DNA of 64,000 nucleotides from Prado023 sp963706875 (GCA_963706875.1 CAVPNW010000016.1:310001-374000), one strand, 5' to 3'. Positions 8,496-16,975 are shown, counted from the stretch's first letter. Made by a program: numbers and translations. Notes: generated by a model not told the origin, from the letters alone.

Positions 8496-8666
8496 TCAGT
8501 CGTCGTCGTCGCGGGCCAGCCAGCTTGCCAGCCGCTCGACCGGCACCTCGAACTCCGGGTGCAGGTCGACGAACGTCACCAGCTGCCCGGCCAGCCACTC
8601 GAGGGTGACCTCCTCGTCACCCCGGCGCCTGATGAGCTCCTCGATGCCCCGATCGGTGTCGTACAC
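8496..8666 (-). CDS. DUF6104 family small protein
   Basis: A 56-residue acidic protein starting at GTG 8666 with AGGGG upstream. It reads VYDTDRGIEELIRRRGDEEV, then a conserved middle with TLEWLAGQL, FVDLHPEFEVPVERLASWL and an Asp tail. This matches a short actinobacterial family (DUF6104, recognised from memory) commonly found next to kgd. It starts 8 nt after the kgd stop and so is probably co-transcribed with it. No function is known. The 3' end contains a tandem duplication of a CGCGGTCAGTCGTCG block spanning the stop codon. Confidence 0.8.
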   Translation of the reverse strand: MYDTDRGIEELIRRRGDEEVTLEWLAGQLVTFVDLHPEFEVPVERLASWLARDDDD

Positions 8667-8674
8667 GCGAGCCC

Positions 8675-11600
8675 CTACTCGAACGCCCGGTCCATGAGCG
8701 CCCGGTGCTCCTGCTCATGTCGGTGCAGCGACCCGACCGACGGCGAGGAGCTCGCGGTCCGCGTGACCCCCGCCACGGTCCGCATGATCGCCCGGGGCAG
8801 GTGCTGGTTCATGAACGGCCACGGGCCCATGTTCTCCGGCTCGTCCTGCACCCAGATGACCTCGGCATCCCCGAAGCGGTCGAGCATCTCGACGAGGGTG
8901 CGGTGCGGCAGCGGGTACATCCGCTCCATCCGCAGGACCGCCACGTCGGTGCGCTCCCGCTTGTCTCGCTCGGCCATCAGGTCGAAGCCGATCTTGCCCG
9001 AGCAGAGCAGGACGCGGCGGATACCAGCGGGGTCGATGCGCTCCTGGGTGATCCCCCGGTCGTCGAGGACGGCGCGGAAGTAGCCCTCGGTGAAGTCGCG
9101 GGTCAGCGACGTCGAGACCTTCGCGCGCAGCAACGACTTCGGGGTGAACACCACCATCGGCCGGGTCAGCCGCGAGTGCACCTGCCATCGCAGCAGGTGG
9201 AAGTAGGAGGCCGGGGTCGTCGGCTGCGCGACCGTCATGTTGTCCTGGGCGCACATCGCCAGGAAGCGCTCGATCCGCGCCGAGGAGTGGTCCGGTCCCT
9301 GGCCCTCGTAGCCGTGCGGGAGCAGGAGCACCAGCGACGAGCGCTGGGCCCACTTCTGCTCGGCCGATGTCAGGAACTCGTCGGTGATCGTCTGTGCGCC
9401 ATTGACGAAGTCGCCGAACTGTGCCTCCCACATCACCAGGGCGTCGGGACGCGCCACGCTGTACCCGTACTCGAAGCCCATCGCGGCGTACTCGCTGAGC
9501 AGGGAGTCGTAGACGAAGAGCTTGCCGCCGTGGTTGTAGCACTGCTTCAGCGGCTTGTACTGCCAACCGGTCCGGGCGTCGACGATGACGGCGTGCCGGT
9601 GGCCGAACGTGCCGCGGCGGGAGTCCTGGCCGGCGAGCCGGACCCACTTGCCCTCGTTGACCAGCGAACCGATCGCCAGGGCCTCGCCCATCCCCCAGTC
9701 GATCGTGTCGGAGGCCACCATCTCGGCGCGCCGGCGCAGCTGCGGCACAAGCCGCGGATGGGCGACGAAGCCCTCGGGCAGGTCGATCTGGCTGCGCACG
9801 ACGAGGTCCACGACCTCCTGGCTGATCGAGGTGTCGACGTCCCACGCCGGGGTCTGCGGCGTGAGCACCTGGCTTCCGGTGGAGATCACCTCCGCGGAGT
9901 TCGGGTTGAACTGCTCGTCGCCGGCGCTGCGGGTCTCCTGGAACACCCGCTCGAGGCGCTCCTGGAAGTCGCGCAGGGCGTCCTCGGCCTCCACGACGCT
10001 GATGTCGCCGCGGCCGATCAGGCCCTCGGTGTACAGCTTGCGGACCGAGCGCTTGGCGTCGATGACCGCGTACATCGTCGGCTGCGTCAGCGACGGGTCG
10101 TCTGCCTCGTTGTGACCGCGCCGCCGGTAGCAGATCATGTCGATCACGACGTCCTTGGCGAACGCCTGGCGGAACTCGTAGGCCATGCGCGCCACGCGCA
10201 CGACCGCCTCGGGGTCGTCGCCGTTCACATGGAAGATCGGCGCCTGGATCATCCGCGCCACATCGGTGCAGTACACCGTGGAACGGCTGTACTTCGGGGA
10301 GGTCGTGAACCCGACCTGGTTGTTCACGATCACGTGGATCGTGCCGCCCGTGCGGTACCCCTGCAGCTGGCTGAGGTTGAGGGTCTCGGCCACGACACCC
10401 TGCCCGGCGAAGGCGGCATCCCCGTGCATGAGCAGCGGAAGCACCGCGAACTTGCGCTCCGGGTCGTTCTGGTCCTGCTTGGCCCGCACGATCCCCTCGA
10501 GCACGGGGTTGACCGCCTCGAGGTGGCTGGGGTTGGCCGCGAGGTACACCTTGACCTCGGAGCCGTCCTCGGCGGTGAACGTCCCCTCCGTGCCGAGGTG
10601 GTACTTGACGTCGCCAGAGCCCTGGACGCTCTCCACGCCGTAGTTGCCCTCGAACTCGTTGAAGATCCGGGAGTAGGACTTGCCGGCGATGTTGGCCAGG
10701 ACGTTGAGCCGTCCACGGTGGGGCATCCCGATGCAGACCTCATCGAGACCGTCGCCCGCGGCCGCGGAGAGCACCGCGTCCAGCAAGGGGATGACCGACT
10801 CGCCACCCTCGAGGGAGAACCGCTTCTGCCCGACGTACTTGGTCTGCAGGAACGTCTCGAACGCCTCGGAGGCGTTCAGCGTGCGAAGGATGCGCAGCTG
10901 CTCGGAACGCTCCGGCTTCTCGGGAGCCGTCTCGATCCCCTGCTGGATCCATTGCCGCTGATCGGGGTCCTGCATGTGCATGTACTCGATGCCCACCGTG
11001 CGGCAGTACGCGTCGCGCAGCACCTTGAGGACGTCGCGCAGGGTCATGAACTGCTGTCCGGCGAAGCCGGCCACGGCGAACTCCCGGTCGAGGTCCCACA
11101 GGGTCAGCCCGTGGGCGGCGACATCGAGGTCGGGGTGCTTGCGCTGCTTGTAGTCCAGCGGGTCGATGTCGGCCATGAGGTGCCCACGCACTCGGTAGGC
11201 GTGGATCAGCTCCTGCACGCGCGCGGTCTTGTTGAGGTCCGAGTCGTGGCTGGTCGCGATGTCGGTCGCCCAGCGGATCGGCTCGTACGGGATGCGCAGG
11301 GAGGTGAAGATGTCGTCGTAGAACCCGTGCTCGCCGAGGAGCAGCTGGTGCACGCGGCGCAGGAAGTCACCGGACTGGGCGCCCTGGATGATCCTGTGGT
11401 CGTAGGTGGAGGTCAACGTCAGGATCTTGCTGACCCCGGCGCGGGCCAGCGTCTCCTCAGCCGCGCCCTGCCACTCGGCCGGGTAGTCCAGCGAGCCGAC
11501 GCCCACGATCAGGCCCTGGCCGGACATGAGTCGCGGCACCGAGCTGACCGTGCCGAGCGTGCCCGGGTTGGTCAGGGTCGCGGTGGTCCCGGCGAAGTCG

Positions 11601-12517
11601 TCGGCGCCGAGTGCCCCCGAGCGCGCCTTGCGGACCAGCTCCTCGTAGTTGGCCCAGAACGCCGCGAAGTCCACCTGCTCGGCGCCCTTGATGCACGGGA
11701 CGAGCAGTTGGCGGGTCCCGTCGGGCTTGGCGATGTCGATCGCCAGGCCGAGGTTGACCGCCGGGTGCGCGACGACCGCCGGCTTGCCGTCGACACGCGT
11801 GAAGCCGACGTTCATCTCCGGCATGTCGGACAGCGCCCGCACGACCGCGTAGCCGATCAGGTGGGTGAACGAGACCTTGCCGCCGCGTCCGCGGGCCAGC
11901 TGGTTGTTGATGATGTGGCGGTTGTCGATGAGCAGCTTGGCCGGCATCGCGCGGACCGACGTGGCCGTCGGGACCTCGAGGCTGGCCTCCATGTTGACCA
12001 CGACCCGCGCCGACGGCCCGCGCAGGACCCGCGGAGCGGGGTCGATCGCGTCCGAACCGGTGGGGCCGGTGGGGATCGAGGACAGGCCCACCTGTGGGGC
12101 GACCTGGTCCATGGCCGACGCGGGTGCCTCGACCTCGTACGCCGGAACGTTGTGCTCCAGCTCGGGCATGACCCCGGACGCACGCTCGGGCGTGACGGGC
12201 GCGGCGGGCTCCGGCGCCGCGGGCGCAGCGTCGGCCGGTGCCGGCCCGGTGGTCTCCGGGGCGGTGGTGACCGGGGACTCCAGGACGATCAGCGGGGCCC
12301 CCATCGGCCGACTCGCTGCGGCCGCGTCGGCGTCCGGGGCGGCGCCCGCCGTCGGGCCGGGCAACGTCGAGGCATCCCCGGGCCGGTAGTCGGCGAAGAA
12401 GTCCCACCACGCACGGTCCACGCTCTGTGGGTCCTTCAGGTACTGCTGGTAGATCTCGTCGACGAGCCACTCGTTGGTCCCGAACGCCACCATCCGGGAT
12501 CCCGCATCATTGGCCAC
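8675..12517 (-). CDS. kgd: Multifunctional 2-oxoglutarate decarboxylase/dehydrogenase (E1o fused to E2-type acyltransferase)
   Basis: TCA-cycle enzyme of 1280 residues that decarboxylates 2-oxoglutarate with thiamine diphosphate. The N-terminal helix region (FGTNEWLVDEIYQQYLKDP, residues 12-30) is followed by a Pro/Ala linker at about 50-115. A succinyltransferase-type domain spans about 165-390 with the catalytic TYDHRIIQG (His374). The E1 domain spans about 420-1280, with GMPHRGRLNVL near 598, NPSHLEAVNPV near 662, the ThDP motif GDAAFAGQG near 699 and GHNEADDPS near 801. The start is GTG 12517 with AGAGGT upstream. No lipoyl domain is seen, as usual for this actinobacterial fusion. Confidence 0.95.
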   Translation of the reverse strand: MANDAGSRMVAFGTNEWLVDEIYQQYLKDPQSVDRAWWDFFADYRPGDASTLPGPTAGAAPDADAAAASRPMGAPLIVLESPVTTAPETTGPAPADAAPAAPEPAAPVTPERASGVMPELEHNVPAYEVEAPASAMDQVAPQVGLSSIPTGPTGSDAIDPAPRVLRGPSARVVVNMEASLEVPTATSVRAMPAKLLIDNRHIINNQLARGRGGKVSFTHLIGYAVVRALSDMPEMNVGFTRVDGKPAVVAHPAVNLGLAIDIAKPDGTRQLLVPCIKGAEQVDFAAFWANYEELVRKARSGALGADDFAGTTATLTNPGTLGTVSSVPRLMSGQGLIVGVGSLDYPAEWQGAAEETLARAGVSKILTLTSTYDHRIIQGAQSGDFLRRVHQLLLGEHGFYDDIFTSLRIPYEPIRWATDIATSHDSDLNKTARVQELIHAYRVRGHLMADIDPLDYKQRKHPDLDVAAHGLTLWDLDREFAVAGFAGQQFMTLRDVLKVLRDAYCRTVGIEYMHMQDPDQRQWIQQGIETAPEKPERSEQLRILRTLNASEAFETFLQTKYVGQKRFSLEGGESVIPLLDAVLSAAAGDGLDEVCIGMPHRGRLNVLANIAGKSYSRIFNEFEGNYGVESVQGSGDVKYHLGTEGTFTAEDGSEVKVYLAANPSHLEAVNPVLEGIVRAKQDQNDPERKFAVLPLLMHGDAAFAGQGVVAETLNLSQLQGYRTGGTIHVIVNNQVGFTTSPKYSRSTVYCTDVARMIQAPIFHVNGDDPEAVVRVARMAYEFRQAFAKDVVIDMICYRRRGHNEADDPSLTQPTMYAVIDAKRSVRKLYTEGLIGRGDISVVEAEDALRDFQERLERVFQETRSAGDEQFNPNSAEVISTGSQVLTPQTPAWDVDTSISQEVVDLVVRSQIDLPEGFVAHPRLVPQLRRRAEMVASDTIDWGMGEALAIGSLVNEGKWVRLAGQDSRRGTFGHRHAVIVDARTGWQYKPLKQCYNHGGKLFVYDSLLSEYAAMGFEYGYSVARPDALVMWEAQFGDFVNGAQTITDEFLTSAEQKWAQRSSLVLLLPHGYEGQGPDHSSARIERFLAMCAQDNMTVAQPTTPASYFHLLRWQVHSRLTRPMVVFTPKSLLRAKVSTSLTRDFTEGYFRAVLDDRGITQERIDPAGIRRVLLCSGKIGFDLMAERDKRERTDVAVLRMERMYPLPHRTLVEMLDRFGDAEVIWVQDEPENMGPWPFMNQHLPRAIMRTVAGVTRTASSSPSVGSLHRHEQEHRALMDRAFE

Positions 12518-12620
12518 GTCCAGCTACCTCTTTCACGATCAGGGAACTCCACCGGGCGACGGATCCGACCGTGCCCGCACACCGGTCAAGGCTACTCCCC
12601 GACCCCCCTCGCGGCTCTGG

Positions 12621-12626
12621 CAGGAT
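12621..12626 (+). promoter_or_regulatory. Leaderless-type -10 hexamer of the quinone oxidoreductase gene
   Basis: CAGGAT ends 7 nt before ATG 12634, identical in sequence and spacing to the element at 7271-7276. Confidence 0.5.
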
Positions 12627-12633
12627 CGGGGGC

Positions 12634-13596
12634 ATGTTCGCCGCCAGCGCAGTCGCCTTCAGCCCCGACGATCCCCTGAGCGCGTTGCGCCTGGGCGATC
12701 ATCCCGAGCCAGTCGTCCCCCAGGGCTGGGTTGTCGTCGACGTGCGGGCTACCAGCGTCAACCACCACGACCTGTGGACCCTCAAGGGCGTGGGGCTCAG
12801 CGCCGAGCGGCTGCCGATGATCCTTGGCTGCGACGCCGCGGGGGTCGACCAGGACGGCAACGAGGTGATCGTCCACGGGGTGATCACCGACGGGGGGTAT
12901 GCCGACGAGACCGTGGACCCGGGTCGCACACTGTTGTCCGAGAAGCACCAGGGCACCTTCGCCGAGCGGGTCGCGGTGCCCGCCCGGAACCTGATCCCCA
13001 AGCCCGCCTCACTGACCTGGGCGCAGGCCGCATGCCTGCCGACCGCGTGGTTGACCGCCTACCGGATGCTGTTCACCCGCTCGGGGCTGGTGCCCGGGCA
13101 GACCGTGCTCATCCAGGGGGCCGGAGGTGGGGTGTCCACCGCGCTGATCATGCTCGCCCGCCAGGGCGGGTTCCGGGTGTGGGTGACCTCCCGGGACGAG
13201 GCGAAGGGCGCTCGCGCCGTCGAGCTCGGGGCACACGCGGCGTTCGCATCCGGGGCGCGCCTGCCGGAGAAGGTCGACGTCGTGATGGAGACGGTCGGTG
13301 CGGCGACGTGGTCCCACTCGTTGCGCTCGTTGAAGCCCGGTGGGCGGATCGTCATCGCCGGGGCGACCTCCGGCTCACAGCCACCGGCGGACCTGTCGCG
13401 GGTCTTCTTCCTCCAGCTGTCCGTGGTCGGTTCCACCATGGGCACCCGCGACGAGCTCGAGCGGCTCGTCGCGATGTGCGAGGCGACCGGCCTGCGCCCG
13501 TTGATCGACCACGTGTTCCCCCTGTCCGGCGCGGATGAGGCCCTGCGCCACGTCGCGTCCGGCGACCTGTTCGGCAAGATCGTCCTGACCCCGTAG
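12634..13596 (+). CDS. Zinc-type alcohol dehydrogenase/quinone oxidoreductase family protein (MDR superfamily)
   Basis: NAD(P)-dependent medium-chain oxidoreductase, 320 residues. The N-terminal catalytic domain has VRATSVNHHDLWTLKG and MILGCDAAG. The cofactor domain has QGAGGGVSTALIMLARQ and an Ala-rich Rossmann segment. The structural-zinc cysteines are not evident, which fits the quinone oxidoreductase branch. The frame is open back to 12427 but that part overlaps the divergent kgd start, and the first recognisable residue block begins at ATG 12634. Substrate unknown. Confidence 0.85.
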   Translation: MFAASAVAFSPDDPLSALRLGDHPEPVVPQGWVVVDVRATSVNHHDLWTLKGVGLSAERLPMILGCDAAGVDQDGNEVIVHGVITDGGYADETVDPGRTLLSEKHQGTFAERVAVPARNLIPKPASLTWAQAACLPTAWLTAYRMLFTRSGLVPGQTVLIQGAGGGVSTALIMLARQGGFRVWVTSRDEAKGARAVELGAHAAFASGARLPEKVDVVMETVGAATWSHSLRSLKPGGRIVIAGATSGSQPPADLSRVFFLQLSVVGSTMGTRDELERLVAMCEATGLRPLIDHVFPLSGADEALRHVASGDLFGKIVLTP

Positions 13597-13622
13597 GAGC
13601 GCCGCCCGCCCACTGCCGCGCT

Positions 13623-13678
13623 CGGTGATCCATGCAGGTTGCCGACCCTAGAGAGTCACCAACCCGAATGGATCACCG
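13623..13678. terminator. Long hairpin between convergent genes
   Basis: CGGTGATCCAT (13623-13633) is perfectly complementary to ATGGATCACCG (13668-13678). Inside the loop GGTTG and CAACC can add five pairs. It lies between the stops of the oxidoreductase (13596) and sodX (13709). It is a candidate bidirectional terminator, though the 34-nt loop is long for one and no U-tract is seen. Confidence 0.4.
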
Positions 13679-13708
13679 GGAGCCCAAGGGTGGCCAGGGC
13701 GGTGGGGG

Positions 13709-14008
13709 TCAGCGGATTCGGCCCCAGGGGCGGACTCGCCAGATGACTCGGCCGACGACCTCGGGGACGGCTCCGAAGTGGCGGGAGTCCGTAGATGCGT
13801 CGGGGGCGTCGCCCTCGATCCAGTAGCCCTGCTCGCCGACGCGCTGCACCCGCTTGACGATCAGCATCCCCGGGTGCCCTGGGTGCTCGAGGACCACGAT
13901 GTCGCCCACCTCGGCACGCCCGTCGCGCCGGGCGATGATCCAGTCCCCGTCGTGGAGCGTGGGCTCCATCGAGGGACCGGCCACGGCCAGGTAGCAGAAT
14001 CGGCGCAC
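13709..14008 (-). CDS. sodX: Nickel-type superoxide dismutase maturation protease
   Basis: Small S26-type signal peptidase-like protease, 99 residues, thought to remove the propeptide of SodN so that the His-Cys nickel hook becomes the N-terminus. The catalytic Ser is in AGPSMEPTL and the Lys in LIVKRV; GDAPDASTDSRHFGAVP is the third conserved box. The gene is divergent from sodN, the usual pairing. GTG 14008 is preferred because CAGACT lies 6 nt upstream; GTG 14026 is an alternative. The open frame further upstream to 14191 is low-complexity repeat. No clear transmembrane helix is present with this start. Confidence 0.85.
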   Translation of the reverse strand: MRRFCYLAVAGPSMEPTLHDGDWIIARRDGRAEVGDIVVLEHPGHPGMLIVKRVQRVGEQGYWIEGDAPDASTDSRHFGAVPEVVGRVIWRVRPWGRIR

Positions 14009-14014
14009 TGGCGT

Positions 14015-14020
14015 AGTCTG
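14015..14020 (-). promoter_or_regulatory. Leaderless-type -10 hexamer of sodX
   Basis: CAGACT on the minus strand ends 6 nt before GTG 14008. Confidence 0.35.
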
Positions 14021-14071
14021 GCTCACGCGCCCGTGGGGTGATGGGGCGACGGCGCTGGCGGGTCCCGCGCA

Positions 14072-14213
14072 CCGGCCGCACCACCACCCGCACCGCCACC
14101 GCCACCCGCACCGACGCACCGCCCGAGCCACCCGCACCGCCCGCACCCCCGCACCGCCACCCGCACCGCCCGCACCGCCACCACCGACCACCGACCGAGC
14201 ACCCGACCACCAG
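14072..14213 (+). repeat. C-rich, G-poor CCGCACCGCCAC repeat in the sodN upstream region
   Basis: The sequence before sodN is made of imperfect repeats of CCGCACC, CCACCCGCACCG and CACCGACC. C greatly exceeds G for about 140 nt, so the RNA copy would be nearly unstructured. Such C-over-G stretches are the hallmark of Rho loading sites, so this may attenuate sodN transcription. The function is inference. Confidence 0.65.
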
Positions 14214-14226
14214 CCAGGAGAAGAGA

Positions 14227-14625
14227 ATGCTGTCGTTCCTCGCCCCCCGCACCACTGTCCACGCCCACTGCGACCTGCCCTGCGGCGTCTACGACCCCGC
14301 CCAGGCGCGCCTCGAGGCTGAGTCCGTCAAGGCCTGCATGGTCAAGTACGCCGCCTCGGACGACACGGACTTCAGGGCCCGCGCCGTCTCCATCAAGGAG
14401 GAGCGCTCCGACCTGGTCAAGCACCACCTGTGGGTGCTGTGGACCGACTACTTCAAGGCGCCGCACTTCGAGAAGTACCCGCAGCTGAACACCCTGTTCA
14501 ACGAGGCCACCAAGTTGGCTGGTGCCGGTGGCACCAAGGGCACCAATGACGTCGCCGTGGCCGACTCCCTGCTGGCCAAGATCGACGAGATCGCCGAGAT
14601 CTTCTGGGAGACCAAGGCGGCGTGA
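14227..14625 (+). CDS. sodN: Superoxide dismutase, nickel type
   Basis: Cytoplasmic Ni-SOD precursor of 132 residues that disproportionates superoxide. A 13-residue propeptide (MLSFLAPRTTVHA) precedes HCDLPCGVYDPAQAR, the nickel hook. After cleavage His14 becomes the N-terminus and Cys15 and Cys19 bind nickel. The rest is the four-helix bundle typical of the family. CCAGGAG lies about 7 nt before ATG 14227. Its protease sodX is divergent. In streptomycetes sodN is controlled by the nickel regulator Nur; I did not find a Nur box here. Confidence 0.97.
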   Translation: MLSFLAPRTTVHAHCDLPCGVYDPAQARLEAESVKACMVKYAASDDTDFRARAVSIKEERSDLVKHHLWVLWTDYFKAPHFEKYPQLNTLFNEATKLAGAGGTKGTNDVAVADSLLAKIDEIAEIFWETKAA

Positions 14626-15257
14626 GCTCACCGCAGGATCTTCCGGGGGCGCCGGGCCGCGAAGCGGTCACCGGCGCCCCCGGAGCCGTCCCCGGGCCGG
14701 AGGGCGCCCCGCCGCCGCAGACCAGGCCGACGGTCCTCCCGACGGTCCGCCAGGCCCGCCCCGAGGACGTCCCGGAGATCCTGGCCCTGGTGCGCGAGCT
14801 GGCCGAGTACGAGCGCAGCGCCCACGAGGTGCTGGCCACGCAGGAGATGCTGGCCGACCTGCTGTTCGGGTCCAACACTCCCAGCGGGGCACCGGCCGCC
14901 CACTGCCACGTGGTCCAGGCACCGGACGACACCGCTGAGGTCCCCGGCCTGGCCGGCATGGCCCTGTGGTTCCTCAATGCCTCGACGTGGACCGGCCGGC
15001 ACGGGATCTACCTCGAGGACCTCTACGTCCGCCCCGCCTTCCGCGGCCTCGGCCTCGGTCAGGCCCTGATGGGGCACCTGGCGCAGATCTGCGTCGAGCA
15101 CGGCTACGCCCGCCTCGAGTGGTGGGTGCTGGACTGGAACACCCCCGCCATCGACTTCTACCGCTCCCTCGGGGCCCAGCCGATGGACGAATGGACGGTC
15201 CACCGGATCAGCGGCGCCGAGCTCACCATGCTCGCGCAGCGCGCCGTTCGTGGCTGA
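14622..15257 (+). CDS. GNAT family N-acetyltransferase
   Basis: Acetyl-CoA-dependent acetyltransferase of 211 residues. The acetyl-CoA loop is VRPAFRGLGLGQALMGHL, followed by ARLEWWVLDWNTPAIDFYRSLGA, the pattern of diamine/spermidine-type GNAT enzymes. The first 40 residues are Pro/Gly-rich and disordered; homology begins at PTVRQARPEDVPEIL. GTG 14622 overlaps the sodN stop (GTGA), suggesting coupling to sodN. Substrate unknown. Confidence 0.85.
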   Translation: MSSPQDLPGAPGREAVTGAPGAVPGPEGAPPPQTRPTVLPTVRQARPEDVPEILALVRELAEYERSAHEVLATQEMLADLLFGSNTPSGAPAAHCHVVQAPDDTAEVPGLAGMALWFLNASTWTGRHGIYLEDLYVRPAFRGLGLGQALMGHLAQICVEHGYARLEWWVLDWNTPAIDFYRSLGAQPMDEWTVHRISGAELTMLAQRAVRG

Positions 15258-15264
15258 AGCCACG
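15249..15264 (+). terminator. Short hairpin over the GNAT stop codon
   Basis: CGTGGCT-GA-AGCCACG is a perfect 7-bp inverted repeat that includes the TGA stop. A second small stem, GCCGG/CCGGC at 15264-15280, follows. It may end the sodN transcript; no T-tract is visible. Confidence 0.35.
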
Positions 15265-15303
15265 CCGGTGACGACCCGGCCACCCTCCCCACCTCCCATC
15301 GGC

Positions 15304-15309
15304 TAACGT
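15304..15309 (+). promoter_or_regulatory. Leaderless-type -10 hexamer of the anti-sigma gene
   Basis: TAACGT ends 8 nt before GTG 15318. Confidence 0.5.
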
Positions 15310-15317
15310 GACCACCC

Positions 15318-15710
15318 GTGGACCTCGATCCGACCGTGACCCTGCGGGTGCCGGCGAACAGTGCCTTCGTCGTGCTGATCCGCGCCGCAGTGTCGGCGAT
15401 GTGCGCGCGCCTGGACTTCACGATCGATCGGATCGAGGACGTGAAGCTGGCCGTGGATGAGGCCGCCGCGCTGCTGCTCAGCGACGCCCCGGAGGACACC
15501 CACCTCGACGTGCGGTTCACACCGGACGCACCCGACGGAATGCGCGTGGAGATGACCGCGCCCACGGTGCACGGTCGCTCCCTCGAGCGTGACAGCTTCA
15601 CCTGGACGGTCCTGACCGCCCTCGTCGACGAGGTGGTGGCCACCGTCTCGGCGGACAGGAACCTCACCATCTCGCTGGCCGTGCACCGCTCCGAGGCGGT
15701 CCGGCCGTGA
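15318..15710 (+). CDS. Anti-sigma factor, RsbW/SpoIIAB-type ATPase fold
   Basis: A 130-residue GHKL-type protein predicted to bind and inhibit the sigma factor encoded just downstream. The N-box region is DRIEDVKLAVDEAAALLL, and the protein has the usual RsbW-like length. The C-terminal part (FTWTVLTALVDEVVATVS) is also family-like, although the glycine-rich ATP lid is weak. Its stop overlaps the sigma factor start by 4 nt (GTGA), the classic arrangement for such partners. No anti-anti-sigma gene is adjacent. Confidence 0.83.
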   Translation: MDLDPTVTLRVPANSAFVVLIRAAVSAMCARLDFTIDRIEDVKLAVDEAAALLLSDAPEDTHLDVRFTPDAPDGMRVEMTAPTVHGRSLERDSFTWTVLTALVDEVVATVSADRNLTISLAVHRSEAVRP

Positions 15711-16582
15711 GCGACCGCGCTGCAGGCCCCGACGCACCGGAGGCCGCCGCCGATCCCGACACGGTCGAACCAGAGGCGGCCCAGGCCCTCGAGAAGCTCG
15801 CCGAGCCCCGCTGGTCCACTCGCGACCGCACCCGTGAGCGCGAGCTCATCGCCCTGATCGCCGAGCTGCCCGAGGGTGACCCACGGCGCTCCGCGGCGCG
15901 TGACGAGCTGGTGACGATGCACCTGCCCCTGGCGGCCTTCCTGGCCCGCCGGTTCCGCGACCGCGGCGAGAGCCTGGACGACCTGACCCAGGTGGCCACG
16001 ATCGGGCTGATCAAGGCAGTCGACCGGTTCGATCCGCAGCGGGGGGTGGAGTTCTCGACCTTCGCCACCCCCACCATGGTCGGCGAGATCAAGCGGCACT
16101 TCCGCGACAAGGGCTGGGCCATCCGAGTCCCACGGCGGCTTCAGGAGCTGCGGATCTCCATCGGCCGCGCCACCGCCGAGCTCAGCCAGTCCACGGGACG
16201 CTCCCCCACGGTGGCCGAGCTCGCCGCGCACCTCGACGTGGGCGAGGAGGACATCCTCGAGGGGATGGAGTCCGCGCAGGCCTACGCCACCCTGTCCCTG
16301 GACGCCTCCTCCGCCGACGGCATGGACGAGGGCTCCTCGCTGGCCGACACCCTGGGAGAGGACGACCCCGGGCTGGGTGAGGTCGAGACCCGCGAGACCC
16401 TGCACCCCCTGGTGGCCACCCTGCCCGCCCGCGAGCAGCGCATCATCCACATGCGCTTCTACGAGAACATGACCCAGGCCCAGATCGCCGAACAGATCGG
16501 GGTCTCCCAGATGCACGTCTCCCGGCTGCTGGCGAAGTCGCTGGCGCAACTGCGCACCGGCCTGGTCGAACCGACCCCCTGA
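15707..16582 (+). CDS. sigF: RNA polymerase sigma factor, SigB/SigF/SigG family
   Basis: Group 3 sigma-70 factor of 291 residues. Region 2 is HLPLAAFLARRFRDRGESLDDLTQVATIGLIKAVDRFDPQ (shown in part), followed by FSTFATPTMVGEIKRHFRDK. Region 3 includes SIGRATAELSQSTGRSPTVAEL and region 4 AQIAEQIGVSQMHVSRLLAK. The first 45 residues are acidic and disordered. It probably directs a stress or developmental regulon and is held by the overlapping upstream anti-sigma factor. The subfamily letter is by analogy. Confidence 0.9.
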   Translation: MSDRAAGPDAPEAAADPDTVEPEAAQALEKLAEPRWSTRDRTRERELIALIAELPEGDPRRSAARDELVTMHLPLAAFLARRFRDRGESLDDLTQVATIGLIKAVDRFDPQRGVEFSTFATPTMVGEIKRHFRDKGWAIRVPRRLQELRISIGRATAELSQSTGRSPTVAELAAHLDVGEEDILEGMESAQAYATLSLDASSADGMDEGSSLADTLGEDDPGLGEVETRETLHPLVATLPAREQRIIHMRFYENMTQAQIAEQIGVSQMHVSRLLAKSLAQLRTGLVEPTP

Positions 16583-16600
16583 GGAGTCCGGCCGCCGAGC

Positions 16601-16969
16601 TCAGACCAGCGCCTCGCGCACAGCCGGCCGCAGCCCCAGCACGATGCCCGCCGCCGCGACGACCGCCAGCACGACGCCCGCCACGAGGTCCACCGCGATG
16701 TCCGAGTTGACCAGCGGCCAGGCCACCACCAGCGCGAAGGCCTGTGCCAGCAGGAACGGCGTGCGCGCCATCCGCCGACGGCGGAGCAGACCCCACCAGA
16801 TCAGGGCCAGTGCACCGACGATGACCACCCAGATGACCACTGTGGCCACAGCGATCCAGAAGTCGAGGTCCGAGCCGGCCGTACCCAGGCCGATGAGGAG
16901 GCTGAGCACCGCGGCAGCCACCGCCTCGAGCCCCGCGATGGCTGCCAGGGGTCGCACGGGATCGGCCAT
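16601..16969 (-). CDS. Four-helix membrane protein of unknown function
   Basis: A 122-residue protein with four likely membrane helices (VAAAVLSLLIGLGTA, WIAVATVVIWVVIVGALALIWW, LLAQAFALVVAWPLV, LVAGVVLAVVAAAGIVLGL) and short basic loops (GLLRRRRMARTP). Similar small proteins are common in actinobacteria but I do not recognise a function. ATG 16969 is preceded by TAGTCT at 6 nt. It is divergent from the lipid kinase gene with only 30 bp between the two starts. Confidence 0.78.
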   Translation of the reverse strand: MADPVRPLAAIAGLEAVAAAVLSLLIGLGTAGSDLDFWIAVATVVIWVVIVGALALIWWGLLRRRRMARTPFLLAQAFALVVAWPLVNSDIAVDLVAGVVLAVVAAAGIVLGLRPAVREALV

Positions 16970-16975
16970 GGCGCC

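Noticed and set aside
8705..12679. 1324-residue plus-strand open frame opposite kgd
   Set aside because: It is exactly antisense to a fully recognisable kgd and has Arg/Gly/Asp-rich, repeat-like composition typical of high-GC shadow frames.
13623..13678. Hairpin considered as a tRNA or tRNA-like gene
   Set aside because: No T-loop GTTCGANNC, no acceptor/anticodon geometry and too short.
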